Shown: positions 10,163 to 20,922 of the stretch, piece by piece
Numbering within the stretch: the first letter of the stretch is position 1
How the letters are laid out: each line of letters starts with the position of its first letter
Source of the DNA: Oscillospiraceae bacterium
GTDB lineage: Bacteria; Bacillota; Clostridia; Oscillospirales; Ruminococcaceae
Direction: 5' to 3'
Assembly (NCBI GenBank): GCA_009783205.1
Contig: WRHO01000006.1
Coordinates: 1-64,000, forward strand
DNA: 64,000 nucleotides
Made by a program: the position numbers and the translations under genes
The notes under the pieces: generated by a model
Told to the model about the DNA's origin: nothing
Seen by the model: the letters and a program-made list of their open reading frames with translations, nothing else
The model's database searches: none

Positions 10163-13100
10163 TCACCCGACTATATCACCAATCGCGTTGCTCAAATAAA
10201 CGCTCGTCACCCCCGACATATTAAAGTTAGTCCGCATACGATTATTAATCAAATTGCCGCCGCTATAATCGCTTCCCCCGACCTTAAGCACCCCCCCGGG
10301 TCTAATAATCATAAGGGGTATTTGCCACTTCAACAATTCACCGTTTTCATCGGTCAGATACAGCCCTTTTGTTGAAATGTTTTTATCGGTATTGTTGCGG
10401 AGTTCAATATAATCATCTTCCTTAACCTTAATTACCTCAAGAAGTCTATGCTCGCCACAGGGAGTAACGGTACAGGAACGCTCCAACACAGCCGCGCAGC
10501 TTTGACACTCTAAGCAGTTAGACGTTTTAGGCTTATGCCCCAACGCAGAGTCGGTGTCGGGTTGTGTTTGCGACTTCTCCCCGTCATAATCGGAACAGCC
10601 CGTTCTTGTACAAACCCTTGTTTTTGTACCGTCAGCCGTGCAGGTTGCGTTTTTGTCGGAAACCCACGCAGAGTATGAGTGCGTGATTACAGCCCCAAAT
10701 ACCCTGTTCTCTTGTGTGCAGGTAGAAACGGTGCAATTGTAAGTTATATCGGCGGTATCGCCACAGACTTTTCCGCTTTCGGGCGTTCCGTCGTCCCAAT
10801 TATGACCGCCGCTTGCCGCAATTGCTGTTTGCGTACAGCTTGCTCTTGTACAGGTTACCGCTTGAGTACAGTCGTTTGTCGGCGTTCCCGCGTGGCTTGC
10901 CTGTGCCGCGATTGCTATTTCGGTACAACCGTTTCGTGTGCATTGTACCGCCTTTGTACAGTCGTTTCCGACAGTTCCCGTATGCCCCGTTTGTGCCGCT
11001 AATACAACATTAGTACAAGTGCCGTTGTTGCCGCAAGCTACCGCAGTATTACAGTTGCCGTTATAGCTTGTATGTGTTGCGTGGCTTCCCAAGGTCGCGG
11101 AGCAGTTATCACAAGCTGTACAATCTGTAGCTTTCGGAGTATGCTCTAACATCGTACCCGTTTCAGTTCGGGAATCAATAGGGGTCGGACAGCCGGAGCG
11201 CGAACAAATCCTCCGTTCTGTGCCGTCAGCCGTACAAGTCGCGTTATTGGAGGATATCCAATTACCATAAGTATGCTCTATCAATTCCCCCACTACTGTA
11301 TTCGTCTGTATACAAGCAGTAACGGTGCAATTATGAATCATATCGGCGGTATCGCCGCAGACCTTACCGCCTTCGGGCGTTCCGTCGTCCCAATTATGAC
11401 CGCCGCTTGCCGCAATTGCCGTTTGCGTACAGCTTGTTCTTGTACAGGCTACCGCTTGAGTACAGTCGTTTCCGGCAGTTCCGATATGCCCTGTCTGTGC
11501 CGCAATCGCTACTTTGGTACAGCCGTTTCGTGTACAGATTACCTCAACGGTACAATCATCTCCGGCAGTACCGGTATGCCCCGTTTGTGCCGTTAATACA
11601 ACATGGGTACAAGCGTCGTTGTTACCGCAAGCTACCGCAGTATTACAATTTCCGTTATAACTTGTATGTGTTGCGTGATTAGCGTTACCCGCCGTTATAA
11701 CATAACTGCAGACACACTCGAGGTTGAGTTTACAATTCGCATTTACTTCACCTTGATTTATTGCTGTGTGGGCGGTCAAACCGCCCCTTATTGTACAATC
11801 GGTACATTTGAAATCGTGACCGCTTGAGCCTTGATTTTGACAGTCGGCGGTGAAGGTGTGTTTTGCGTTTCCCTCTTCCATAACATACCCGCAATCACAC
11901 TCGAGGTCTATTGTGCAAACGGCATTTACTGCGCCTTGATTTGTTGCTGTGTGAGCCGTCAACCCGCCCCTTGTTGTACAATCGGTACATTTGAAATCAT
12001 GACCGCTCTCGCCTTGGCTTTGCTTGCCACCTGAAAAACTGTGATTATCATTTAATATCCATGTATACCCACAATCGCACACAAGCTCTGCGGTGCAATC
12101 GTCATCTAACGCCGACAGATTATTCGCGGAATGTTGTTGCCAACTGCCTCTTACTGTACAATTCGTGCATTTAAAATCGTGATAGGCAGGGTTTGAAATT
12201 TGTATGTCGTCGGTTAATGTGTGGCTTGCATTTCCCGCCGTCATAACGGTCCCGCAATCACAAACAAGGTCGTTTGTACAATTCGCATTTACTGCCGCTT
12301 GATTGACTGCTGTATGGCTCGTGTTCCCCGCCGTTATCACATAACCGCAATCACATTTAAGGTCGAGTGTGCAATTCGTATTTACCGCCGCTTGATTATT
12401 AGGCGAATGTGAATCCGATTGTGCCGTTTCTGTACAATCTGTACATTTTTTCCAGTGATTCGTTGCGTTTGTTTGCCAAGAACCCGAAAAATCGTGACTT
12501 CCGCCGTTGCTCTCGTCGCAATCGTCGCATATGGTACAGTCCTCCGCACTTGCGTAATCGTGATAACAAACATCATCTACCCTTAAATGAACCGGCATCG
12601 CCATAGTTTTTCCAAACAAGCCCGGAAGCCTATAATCCTCTAACGTCCAACCGTTTGCGGGCGTGAATCGGTTGCTCAATATAAAGCTTGTATTCAGGTT
12701 GATTGCTTCGGCGGTTTGGTTTAGTCCGTCTATGCCCGTCAAATTGCTTGTAATGCTCTTGGGCGAGCCGTTCTCGGTCACGTCCATATCAACGAAGGCG
12801 ATGTTGTTACTCATGGTGTTGGCTGTGCCTTTTACTCCCATAACCCGCCCGACATCAACCGCACCTGTTACATTGACATTTAGCGCGGCTGAGTTGCGTA
12901 TAATCGCGTTATTGCCTACGTTACCCGCGATACCGCCGACATATTGACTGCCGATTACCGAACCTGTTGACCAACAGTTTTCGATAATGGAGGTGTCGCT
13001 CACGTTGACGCCTCCCGCTATGCCGCCGACATTATTTCCCGTACCGTTACCCGTCACCGAAATGCTTGCCGTTGAAAAGCAATTCGATACGGTTGAGTTA

Positions 13101-16100
13101 CTCGCTACCCGACCTGCTATACCGCCTGCATACGAATCGGCTTTAACAGTGCCGTAAACCGAACAGCCGACGATTTTAGAGATTTGGGTACTGCTGTTGC
13201 CTGAAATATACCCCGCAATTCCGCCGCTATTGCTACCCCCTGTAATGCTTACTTCCACACTTAAATCTTTAACCGTACCAATCACATTATAGGTGCTTGT
13301 GATATAGCCGAACAGCCCGTTATTTGTTTCGGTTGTGTTGATATACAGATTTGTTATTTTATGGTTATTACCGTCAAAAACGCCTCTGAACGCGGTTGCG
13401 GTAGTCCCGCCCCCAATCGGAATCCAACCCTTGCCGCCGTTGAATGATGTTCCGTAAGACGACAAATCTATGTCCGCATCTAACCTGTAGTGCTTATTTT
13501 TCCAAAGAAATGGAGCGTAAAATTCATCTGTGCTGTCGCCGTTGACCAATTCAGCTAACCTCGCGAGCTGTGCCGCCGTTTTGATAATATACGGGTCAAT
13601 TTCCGTACCCGCGCCGCCGAACGGCATTTTCGACAGATATGTCGGAATTTCGACCGTTTGCCCGAACAACCCGGGCAATCTTCCGTCTTCGCTCGTCCAA
13701 ATGCTCGGGTTTTCAAACACCGAAAGTCCGAGCGTTCCGTTGGCTTCGATGAACGAGCCTATTATGCTTTGCCCGTCCCGCCCCGTGAGCGTTTTTTCAT
13801 TGGGGAATGCCGCGCCGCCGTCGGTACCCATATCATAAAAAGCAATATTACTCGTCCATGAACCGATACCGTTTCCGACCACTCGCCCCGCGTATGACGA
13901 TGCCCTTACGCTTATGTTTAATGCGGCACAGGTGGTCACGGTTCCGTAGCAAGAACCCGCGATTCCGCCCGCGTTTGCACCGTAGGAAACGCTCACCGCG
14001 CCGGAAGCCCAAGAGTAACCTACTTCACTTCCGAGTTGAACAATCCCCGTAATACCGCCCGCGATGCCCTCGGGCGCGCTGACCTCCGCCGTGGAATAAC
14101 AATGGTATATACTCCCGTTAATAGTACCCGCAATTCCGCCGATATATTTCATTCCGCTAACCCTTCCGGTAACATAACAGCTTGTGACGCGAGCGTTGCC
14201 GTTAGCCTCCCCGACCACGCCGCCGACAGCATCGCCGCCCGTTATATCCGCGCTTTCTATGGCGAGGTTTTTCACCTCACCGAAGCGAATAACCCCAAAC
14301 AAGCCTATATAATTTATTTCCGGTCTGTTGATATACAACCCCGTGATTTTGAACCCGCCGCCGTCAAAGGTGCCGCCAAAAAATCTATCAATTGCATTAA
14401 ATCCTATGGGAAGCCAACCCCTACCGCCGCCATAATTTTCACCGTATACCGAAAGGTCAATGTCGTTTTCCAATTCGATTGTTTTACCCTCAAAGTCGTC
14501 GGTTCCGTCGTAAACAAGCTCGGAAAGTCCCGCCAATTCGTCGGCGGTGGATATGGTGTAGCTTGTGGCGGACGGGTCGACGGTGTACCAATCGGTGTTG
14601 GGGAAACCCGTATAACCCCAAGCAAGCTCCGACCGTCCCATTGCGCCGGGCGTACCGCCGGCATATTCGGGGCGCGCCGTTCCGTCAAAATATGTTTTGG
14701 GGAAATCGGACAATGTTGATAAATCGGGCATAATGTCACAATTTCCGATAGGTCGTAAGCTTGGGTCAAGCTCGAGAGCTATATTTTTTTGGTCATTTGG
14801 GTTGTCGAACGCGAAGTCGAAGCTCTCTTCATCATACATATTGTACCCGCCCGATGTAACCGAGCCGCCGTCTCTGTACACGATATCGCCGTTTAACGTG
14901 GCTTTATTTTTGCGAAAAATATTGCCGGTAAGGTTTACGCTCGCTCCGGGCGAGGTGATATAAATACAGCCGCCACTGTTCGCTTTGTTGTTTATAAAGG
15001 TACAGCCGCGCACATTAAGAATACCGTTTATATTAACATTAAAAACGCCTCCGTTTCCGACGGTCGCCGTGTTATTTAAGAATATACAGGAATTGACATT
15101 GAGCGTCGCGCCGGTAGATATGCCCGCGACGGCGGAGACATTTGAGGTGATGTTATTGAACCTCATTCGGTTCATGATAACGGTAATTTCGCTACTGTTG
15201 ATGAGGAACATACTTTGGGTTGATGTTCCGCTTCGGGTAAGGGTCACTCCGTAGCCGTCAATGATAAGGTTTTTATCAATTAAAATACTACTGTCGAGCG
15301 TAATAGTATTATTCGCGATTTCGGAACAGTCGATATTGGTTCCCGGGCTCGCTATTTCAACAGCATAACGAAGGCTCCCCGAGCCGCTGTCTTTGGTGGT
15401 GAAAACGGGTATAACGGCTTTCAAATAATCGGGCATATCTAAAGTTCTGCCGTAAAAGCTCGGAAGTCTGAACGGTTCGTATTTCCACGGGGGGGAAGTC
15501 ATGTGTTCCGGAAAACCGTCCTCAGTTTGAAGCATATCGGGGGATATTGAAACGCCGTTATTGGTGTTTGCACCTACGGCCGCGTTGAATTTGCCGGCTC
15601 CCGCGTCTTTCATATATTCAAAGGCGTAGTTCCACGAATTTGTACCGTTGACTGTGTATGCAACCCGCGCAACGTCGTTATTTCCGGTTATGCTTGGGTT
15701 GAGCGCGTGGCAGATTTCTACCGTTCCGTCGTTGTTATTGCCCACAATTCCGCCGACCTTTATATTGCCGACAATTGCGGCTGTGGTATAGCATAGTGTC
15801 ACAACGCCGTAGGTACCTAAATTGCCCGCTATACCACCGACTATGTTATTGCCTTCAACCCTTCCGGTAACGTAACAGTTTTTAATACTCCCGCTGCTGT
15901 ATCCCACAACGCCGCCGACACAATCGTTGCCTTTAATGCTTGCGTTTTCCATACCAAGGGTGCATATCGTACTCCCTTCTTGAATCCTACCGAACAACCC
16001 CGTGTGATTATAGTTTTCACTGTTGATGTACAATTCGGTTATAATATGCCCGTCTCCTTCAAATATACCTCTGAACGGATTGTAGCCGCTGTGTCCTATC

Positions 16101-18571
16101 GGAACCCAACCCGCGCCGTCGTTGTAATCTTCACCGTAAACATGAAGGTTAATATCGTCCGTAAGAACGATTGCTTTATTTAAAAAATCGGTCGTTGCGT
16201 CATTGACGAGCTGTGCAAGCCCCGCCAATTCGTCGGCGGTGGAGATGTAGAATGCACTCGCGGACGGGTTGGCGGTGTACCAACTTATGTCGGGGATTCC
16301 GGTTTCACCCGGCAGTCGCAAATGTGCGGGCATATTCACCGTGTTGCCGAAAAGCCCGGGCAGTGTATACGGCTTATATGTCCATGCGTCCGTTCCGAGT
16401 ATATCCGAATAACCCCACGAATCCTGTAGTTGGGGGGCGGTTATGTTCACGCCGTTTTTATCGTACCATTCACCTATTATATCCCCAAATTTGCCCGTTC
16501 CCGGGTCGGTCATGCCGTCAAAAGCGATGTCGGCGGTGAGCGTACCGCTATTATTTTCTCCCACAACCCGCCCGACATTGTTTATTCCCGTTACGCTCTG
16601 ATTCAGCGCGACACAGTTTGTCACCTTGCCGCTATTACTTCTGCCTACAATGCCGCCGACAAAATTAAGGCCTTCTACCGTACCCGAAGCCCAACTTTGT
16701 GTGACTTTACCGATTTCGATATAGCCCGCAATGCCGCCTGTGTAGTCGTCGCCCTTGACCGAGGCGGTACTGTAACAATTTGTGACCGATGTGAGTGTGT
16801 GCGCTTGCCCCAAGATGCCGCCTGTGTAGTTGCCGCCCTCGACCTTACCGGTAACATAACATTTTATCATATTTCCGTCGAATATCCCCGCTATACCGCC
16901 GACATAATCGCCGCCCTTGATGTCCGCTCCTTCTATGCCGAGCGAATCTATCGTACCTTCCCATGTAACCGCCCCGAATAAACCGGCATAATTCCCGCTT
17001 CCGTTGATGTAAAGCCCGGTTATAATATGTTCGCCGCCGTCAAAAAAGCCGTTGAACGGGTATGTGACATTTCCGATTTGAGTCCAGCCCCTGCCGCCGT
17101 TGTAGTCTTCGCCGTAAACAGAAAGGTCAATGTCGGCGGTGAGGGTGATTTCTCTGCCCTTAAAGACGGCAAGACCGTTATTGACGAGCTGTGCAAGCCC
17201 CGCCAATTCGTCGGCGGTGGAGATGTAGAATCCGAGCGCGGACGGGGTGGCGAAGTACCATTCCATGTTGGGTACACCGGTTTCACCCCCCGTGCGTAAA
17301 TGAGCGGGCAAAGGCTCCGTTTTGCCGAAAACGCCGGGTAATCCGCCGTCCTCACACGTCCAAGGGTTTCCGTCGCCCGTAAACAATCCGCTGAGCGTTC
17401 CGTCAGACCTTATCTGTGCGGCGGTTAATCCAAACCCGTCAATGCTTGACAAACTGTTGTCAAAGCTTTTCTCTACGCCGTCTAATGCTACTGTCATATC
17501 CGAAAAGGCGATATTTCCTCCAAGCGTTGGGTTTTGATATGCACGCCCCAGCACCCTTCCGGCGCGGGGATAGCCCCCGTTCGCGCTTACGCTCCTATTC
17601 AGCGCGGCGCAGTTTATAACGGCGGCGGGAAATTCTACGTTGCCCGCTATACCGCCGACCGTAACCATAATCGTACCGGAGCCGATGCCGGTAACATTAC
17701 CGGTGTTATAACAGTTTTCTATACTACCGTTGGCTTGGACAAAACCCGCTATACCGCCGACATCATTAACGCCCGAAACGCCCCCTCTGTTGTAGGAGGC
17801 TTTTATAAAGCTGTTGTTTTGAACAACCCCCGCAACGCCGCCGACCCGCCCCATAGTACTGCCTTCACCGTTAACAATGGCGTTATTGCGGCATCCGGTT
17901 ATACTGCTTCCGCTGTCGAGACGACCCGCTATACCGCCGACGATGTTTTCACCGAAAACAACGCCGTCATAACGGCAATTTTCTATACGGCTCTCAACAT
18001 ATTCGCTGTTTTGTACATAGCCCGCCACGCCGCCGACATAATTGCCGCCTTTTATATAGCTTCGCTCCACGTACGTGTTCCGTACCGTTCCGCCGTAAAC
18101 GGTGCCGAAAAGACCTCGCTGTGTCAGGGTTGTGTTTGTGTAAACGCCGTAGATTGTATAACCGCGACCGTCAAAATTGGCATGAAACGACGTATTATGA
18201 TTACTGCCGTTACCAAATCCTATAGGAGTCCAGTTGTTTGCGGGCGGAGTTGTATCCCATGTACTCCAATTCTCCGTTTCGTTGAGATAAATATCGTTTG
18301 TGAGGACATAATGCACGTCCGAATGGTTGTAGACCTGCGGCGACACATCCATGTTTATAATCCACGACAAGTAGGCAAGCTCCGCCCCGTTAGAGATGAA
18401 GTATGTGTCGGTTGTTGATTCATCGGGTTCAAGCTTCGTTGCACGGACTCCGTCCCACACCTCCGCTTTTGTAGTCTTCGGAAACGCGGGTATAAGCGTA
18501 AGCACCATTGCGAGGGTCAGCACCCACGCGGTAATTTTCCTCGATATGTATTTAGTTTTCATAATTCTCAT
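10163..18571 (-). CDS. Giant (2802 aa) secreted GLUG-repeat protein with Cys-rich repeats and C-terminal lamin-tail-like domain
   Basis: Signal peptide; many YVGGIAGxxxGxIxNCYxTGxV GLUG-type repeats; recurring FYISTADELAGLAQLVN...FNGGRGWxPIG modules; HDFKCTDCTxRGGLTAHT Cys-rich repeats; C-term YIELRNNTDKNISTKGLYLTDENGELLKWQIP. Confidence 0.85.
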   Translation of the reverse strand: MRIMKTKYISRKITAWVLTLAMVLTLIPAFPKTTKAEVWDGVRATKLEPDESTTDTYFISNGAELAYLSWIINMDVSPQVYNHSDVHYVLTNDIYLNETENWSTWDTTPPANNWTPIGFGNGSNHNTSFHANFDGRGYTIYGVYTNTTLTQRGLFGTVYGGTVRNTYVERSYIKGGNYVGGVAGYVQNSEYVESRIENCRYDGVVFGENIVGGIAGRLDSGSSITGCRNNAIVNGEGSTMGRVGGVAGVVQNNSFIKASYNRGGVSGVNDVGGIAGFVQANGSIENCYNTGNVTGIGSGTIMVTVGGIAGNVEFPAAVINCAALNRSVSANGGYPRAGRVLGRAYQNPTLGGNIAFSDMTVALDGVEKSFDNSLSSIDGFGLTAAQIRSDGTLSGLFTGDGNPWTCEDGGLPGVFGKTEPLPAHLRTGGETGVPNMEWYFATPSALGFYISTADELAGLAQLVNNGLAVFKGREITLTADIDLSVYGEDYNGGRGWTQIGNVTYPFNGFFDGGEHIITGLYINGSGNYAGLFGAVTWEGTIDSLGIEGADIKGGDYVGGIAGIFDGNMIKCYVTGKVEGGNYTGGILGQAHTLTSVTNCYSTASVKGDDYTGGIAGYIEIGKVTQSWASGTVEGLNFVGGIVGRSNSGKVTNCVALNQSVTGINNVGRVVGENNSGTLTADIAFDGMTDPGTGKFGDIIGEWYDKNGVNITAPQLQDSWGYSDILGTDAWTYKPYTLPGLFGNTVNMPAHLRLPGETGIPDISWYTANPSASAFYISTADELAGLAQLVNDATTDFLNKAIVLTDDINLHVYGEDYNDGAGWVPIGHSGYNPFRGIFEGDGHIITELYINSENYNHTGLFGRIQEGSTICTLGMENASIKGNDCVGGVVGYSSGSIKNCYVTGRVEGNNIVGGIAGNLGTYGVVTLCYTTAAIVGNIKVGGIVGNNNDGTVEICHALNPSITGNNDVARVAYTVNGTNSWNYAFEYMKDAGAGKFNAAVGANTNNGVSISPDMLQTEDGFPEHMTSPPWKYEPFRLPSFYGRTLDMPDYLKAVIPVFTTKDSGSGSLRYAVEIASPGTNIDCSEIANNTITLDSSILIDKNLIIDGYGVTLTRSGTSTQSMFLINSSEITVIMNRMRFNNITSNVSAVAGISTGATLNVNSCIFLNNTATVGNGGVFNVNINGILNVRGCTFINNKANSGGCIYITSPGASVNLTGNIFRKNKATLNGDIVYRDGGSVTSGGYNMYDEESFDFAFDNPNDQKNIALELDPSLRPIGNCDIMPDLSTLSDFPKTYFDGTARPEYAGGTPGAMGRSELAWGYTGFPNTDWYTVDPSATSYTISTADELAGLSELVYDGTDDFEGKTIELENDIDLSVYGENYGGGRGWLPIGFNAIDRFFGGTFDGGGFKITGLYINRPEINYIGLFGVIRFGEVKNLAIESADITGGDAVGGVVGEANGNARVTSCYVTGRVSGMKYIGGIAGTINGSIYHCYSTAEVSAPEGIAGGITGIVQLGSEVGYSWASGAVSVSYGANAGGIAGSCYGTVTTCAALNISVRASSYAGRVVGNGIGSWTSNIAFYDMGTDGGAAFPNEKTLTGRDGQSIIGSFIEANGTLGLSVFENPSIWTSEDGRLPGLFGQTVEIPTYLSKMPFGGAGTEIDPYIIKTAAQLARLAELVNGDSTDEFYAPFLWKNKHYRLDADIDLSSYGTSFNGGKGWIPIGGGTTATAFRGVFDGNNHKITNLYINTTETNNGLFGYITSTYNVIGTVKDLSVEVSITGGSNSGGIAGYISGNSSTQISKIVGCSVYGTVKADSYAGGIAGRVASNSTVSNCFSTASISVTGNGTGNNVGGIAGGVNVSDTSIIENCWSTGSVIGSQYVGGIAGNVGNNAIIRNSAALNVNVTGAVDVGRVMGVKGTANTMSNNIAFVDMDVTENGSPKSITSNLTGIDGLNQTAEAINLNTSFILSNRFTPANGWTLEDYRLPGLFGKTMAMPVHLRVDDVCYHDYASAEDCTICDDCDESNGGSHDFSGSWQTNATNHWKKCTDCTETAQSDSHSPNNQAAVNTNCTLDLKCDCGYVITAGNTSHTAVNQAAVNANCTNDLVCDCGTVMTAGNASHTLTDDIQISNPAYHDFKCTNCTVRGSWQQHSANNLSALDDDCTAELVCDCGYTWILNDNHSFSGGKQSQGESGHDFKCTDCTTRGGLTAHTATNQGAVNAVCTIDLECDCGYVMEEGNAKHTFTADCQNQGSSGHDFKCTDCTIRGGLTAHTAINQGEVNANCKLNLECVCSYVITAGNANHATHTSYNGNCNTAVACGNNDACTHVVLTAQTGHTGTAGDDCTVEVICTRNGCTKVAIAAQTGHIGTAGNDCTQAVACTRTSCTQTAIAASGGHNWDDGTPEGGKVCGDTADMIHNCTVTACIQTNTVVGELIEHTYGNWISSNNATCTADGTERRICSRSGCPTPIDSRTETGTMLEHTPKATDCTACDNCSATLGSHATHTSYNGNCNTAVACGNNGTCTNVVLAAQTGHTGTVGNDCTKAVQCTRNGCTEIAIAAQASHAGTPTNDCTQAVTCTRASCTQTAIAASGGHNWDDGTPESGKVCGDTADITYNCTVSTCTQENRVFGAVITHSYSAWVSDKNATCTADGTKTRVCTRTGCSDYDGEKSQTQPDTDSALGHKPKTSNCLECQSCAAVLERSCTVTPCGEHRLLEVIKVKEDDYIELRNNTDKNISTKGLYLTDENGELLKWQIPLMIIRPGGVLKVGGSDYSGGNLINNRMRTNFNMSGVTSVYLSNAIGDIVG

Positions 18572-18782
18572 TAACTCCTATAATAAAAGTATACATATAG
18601 CTATTATAACATAAAAAAAGCAAAAAAACAAATGTTCGCCAAATTGTCAGCATTTGAAGGGGAATCCCATTTTACTGCGAAATTTCGGGGTTTCTTTAAC
18701 TGTTTTTTGTTCATTAATAATAGGGTAACAAAAAAAACGAGATATGAATATAATAATTTCAGAGACGAAGGAGAAAACGTAT

Positions 18783-19019
18783 ATGCTTATAAAGAATTTG
18801 ACAAATATGTGCGTGGGTGAGAGCGCGCAAGTCGCTTTATTATTGAATAAAGGAAGTATAAGGACGCGGCTTGAGGATTTGGGGCTAATACCGGGAACGC
18901 GAATACATTGTATACATAAAAGCCCTTACGGTGACCCCGTTGCATATGAAATTCGCGGAGCGGTTATCGCGCTTCGTTCCGATGACGCAAAAGGAGTTTT
19001 GTTGAATAACAATGATTAA
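18783..19019 (+). CDS. feoA: Ferrous iron transport protein A
   Basis: RTRLEDLGLIPGTRIHCIHKSPYGDPVAYEIRGAVIALR; overlaps feoB. Confidence 0.88.
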   Translation: MLIKNLTNMCVGESAQVALLLNKGSIRTRLEDLGLIPGTRIHCIHKSPYGDPVAYEIRGAVIALRSDDAKGVLLNNND

Positions 19020-20904
19020 ATTGAACGATTCAGAGCGTATTATCGCGCTTGCGGGAAACCCAAATGTCGGGAAATCTACCGTTTTCAATTATTTGACGGG
19101 TATGAAACAGCATACGGGCAATTGGGCGGGAAAGACGGTGGTAAACGCACGAGGTCGATATTGTTTTAACAACCGCGATTACATACTCGTAGATTTGCCG
19201 GGTACATATTCAATTACGGCACATTCGGCAGAAGAAGAGGTTGCGAGGGATTTTATACTAAACGGCGGCGCGGACGCAACAATTGTTGTATGCGACGCTA
19301 CTTGTTTAGAGCGCAATCTTAATCTCGTTATGCAAATAATGGAAATAACACCTAATGCTATAGTTTGTGCAAATTTACTCGATGAAGCCGAAAAAAAGAG
19401 TATTACTATTGATATTCAAGCTTTGGAAAAAGAACTCGGTATTCCCGTTGTCGGAACAAGCGCGAGAAGCGGAAAAGGGCTTACCGAGCTGATGAAGAGG
19501 GTGGAAGAGGTGTGCGCGGGAACGGGAGCAAGATTAACCGAAACGGCGCCTTTATTAAATACATCGGAAATAAGGTGGAAAAACGCCGAAAGAATCGCGT
19601 CAAAAGTGTGTATAGGCTGTAAAACTTGTTCCGGTTGCGGAAAATGCGGAACGTCTTCGGTCTTAAACAAACGCGACCGAAAATTAGATAAAATTCTTAC
19701 GAGCAGGTTGACGGGGATTCCCATTATGCTTGCGTTACTTTGTATAGTGTTTTGGATAACCGTTACGGGCGCGCAATATCCCTCTGATTTACTGTTTAAA
19801 GTGTTATTTTGGGTTGGTGACCGATTAGCGGCTTTGTTACATTGGTTTAATGTACCCGAATGGTTTAACGAGCTGATTATTATGGGGGTATACCGCGTTC
19901 TTGCGTGGGTTGTGGCGGTTATGCTTCCGCCAATGGCGATTTTTTTTCCGCTATTCACGCTTCTTGAGGATTTTGGATATCTGCCGAGGGTAGCGTTTAA
20001 TTTAGACCATCATTTTAAAAAGGCAAAAGCCTGTGGCAAACAAGCTCTGACAATGTGTATGGGATTTGGCTGTAACGCCGCCGGGGTAACGGGATGTCGT
20101 ATTATTGATTCTCCGCGCGAACGATTAATCGCAATTATTACAAACAATTTCGTAATATGTAACGGGAGATTTCCGACGTTAATCGCGATTATCTCTATGT
20201 TTTTTGTGGGAATGGCGGGCGGTGTTTTTGATACCTTATTATCCGCGCTAATTTTGACGGGCGTTATTATATTGGGGGTTATTCTTACGTTTTTAATATC
20301 ACGGTTACTTTCTGAAACTATTTTAAAAGGTGAGCCGTCGTCTTTTACATTAGAGCTTCCACCCTACAGAACGCCGCAAATCGGCAGGGTGATTGTGCGC
20401 TCGGTTTTTGACAGGACGTTATTTGTACTCGGAAGAGCCGTTGCGGTTGCCGTACCCGCGGGACTTGTCATATGGCTTCTTGCGAATATAAAGGCGGGTG
20501 ATATAAGCCTTTTAAATCATTGTTCATCTTTTATTGACCCGTTTGCAAGGATTTTTGGGTTAGACGGTGTTATTTTATTAGCGTTTATATTGGGGTTTCC
20601 CGCGAATGAAATAGTATTTCCGATTATCATAATGTCGTATATGTCCGCCGGAAGTATTTTGGAGATAGAAAGTCTTACGGAATTACGCGCATTATTGACA
20701 AATAACGGTTGGACATGGGTAACGGCGGTATCAACAATGATGTTTTGTCTTTGTCATTGGCCCTGTTCCACAGCCTGTCTCACGATAAAAAAAGAAACGG
20801 GCGGTGTAAAATGGGTAGGGGTTTCGATGCTCGTACCGACCGTAACGGGATTAATTATATGCTTTATTTTTACAACCGCAGTGCGTTTATCGGGATTAAT
20901 ATAG
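19012..20904 (+). CDS. feoB: Ferrous iron transport protein B
   Basis: GNPNVGKSTVFNYLTG, DLPGTYSI, GCNAAGVTGCRIIDSPRERLIAIITNNFVICNGRFPTLIAI. Confidence 0.97.
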   Translation: MIKLNDSERIIALAGNPNVGKSTVFNYLTGMKQHTGNWAGKTVVNARGRYCFNNRDYILVDLPGTYSITAHSAEEEVARDFILNGGADATIVVCDATCLERNLNLVMQIMEITPNAIVCANLLDEAEKKSITIDIQALEKELGIPVVGTSARSGKGLTELMKRVEEVCAGTGARLTETAPLLNTSEIRWKNAERIASKVCIGCKTCSGCGKCGTSSVLNKRDRKLDKILTSRLTGIPIMLALLCIVFWITVTGAQYPSDLLFKVLFWVGDRLAALLHWFNVPEWFNELIIMGVYRVLAWVVAVMLPPMAIFFPLFTLLEDFGYLPRVAFNLDHHFKKAKACGKQALTMCMGFGCNAAGVTGCRIIDSPRERLIAIITNNFVICNGRFPTLIAIISMFFVGMAGGVFDTLLSALILTGVIILGVILTFLISRLLSETILKGEPSSFTLELPPYRTPQIGRVIVRSVFDRTLFVLGRAVAVAVPAGLVIWLLANIKAGDISLLNHCSSFIDPFARIFGLDGVILLAFILGFPANEIVFPIIIMSYMSAGSILEIESLTELRALLTNNGWTWVTAVSTMMFCLCHWPCSTACLTIKKETGGVKWVGVSMLVPTVTGLIICFIFTTAVRLSGLI

Positions 20905-20922
20905 AGAATAGGAGTAATTTTA

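Noticed and set aside
10679-18418. Many plus-strand ORFs of 60-294 aa
   Set aside because: Antisense to the continuous 2802-aa reading frame; composition is the mirror of its repeats.
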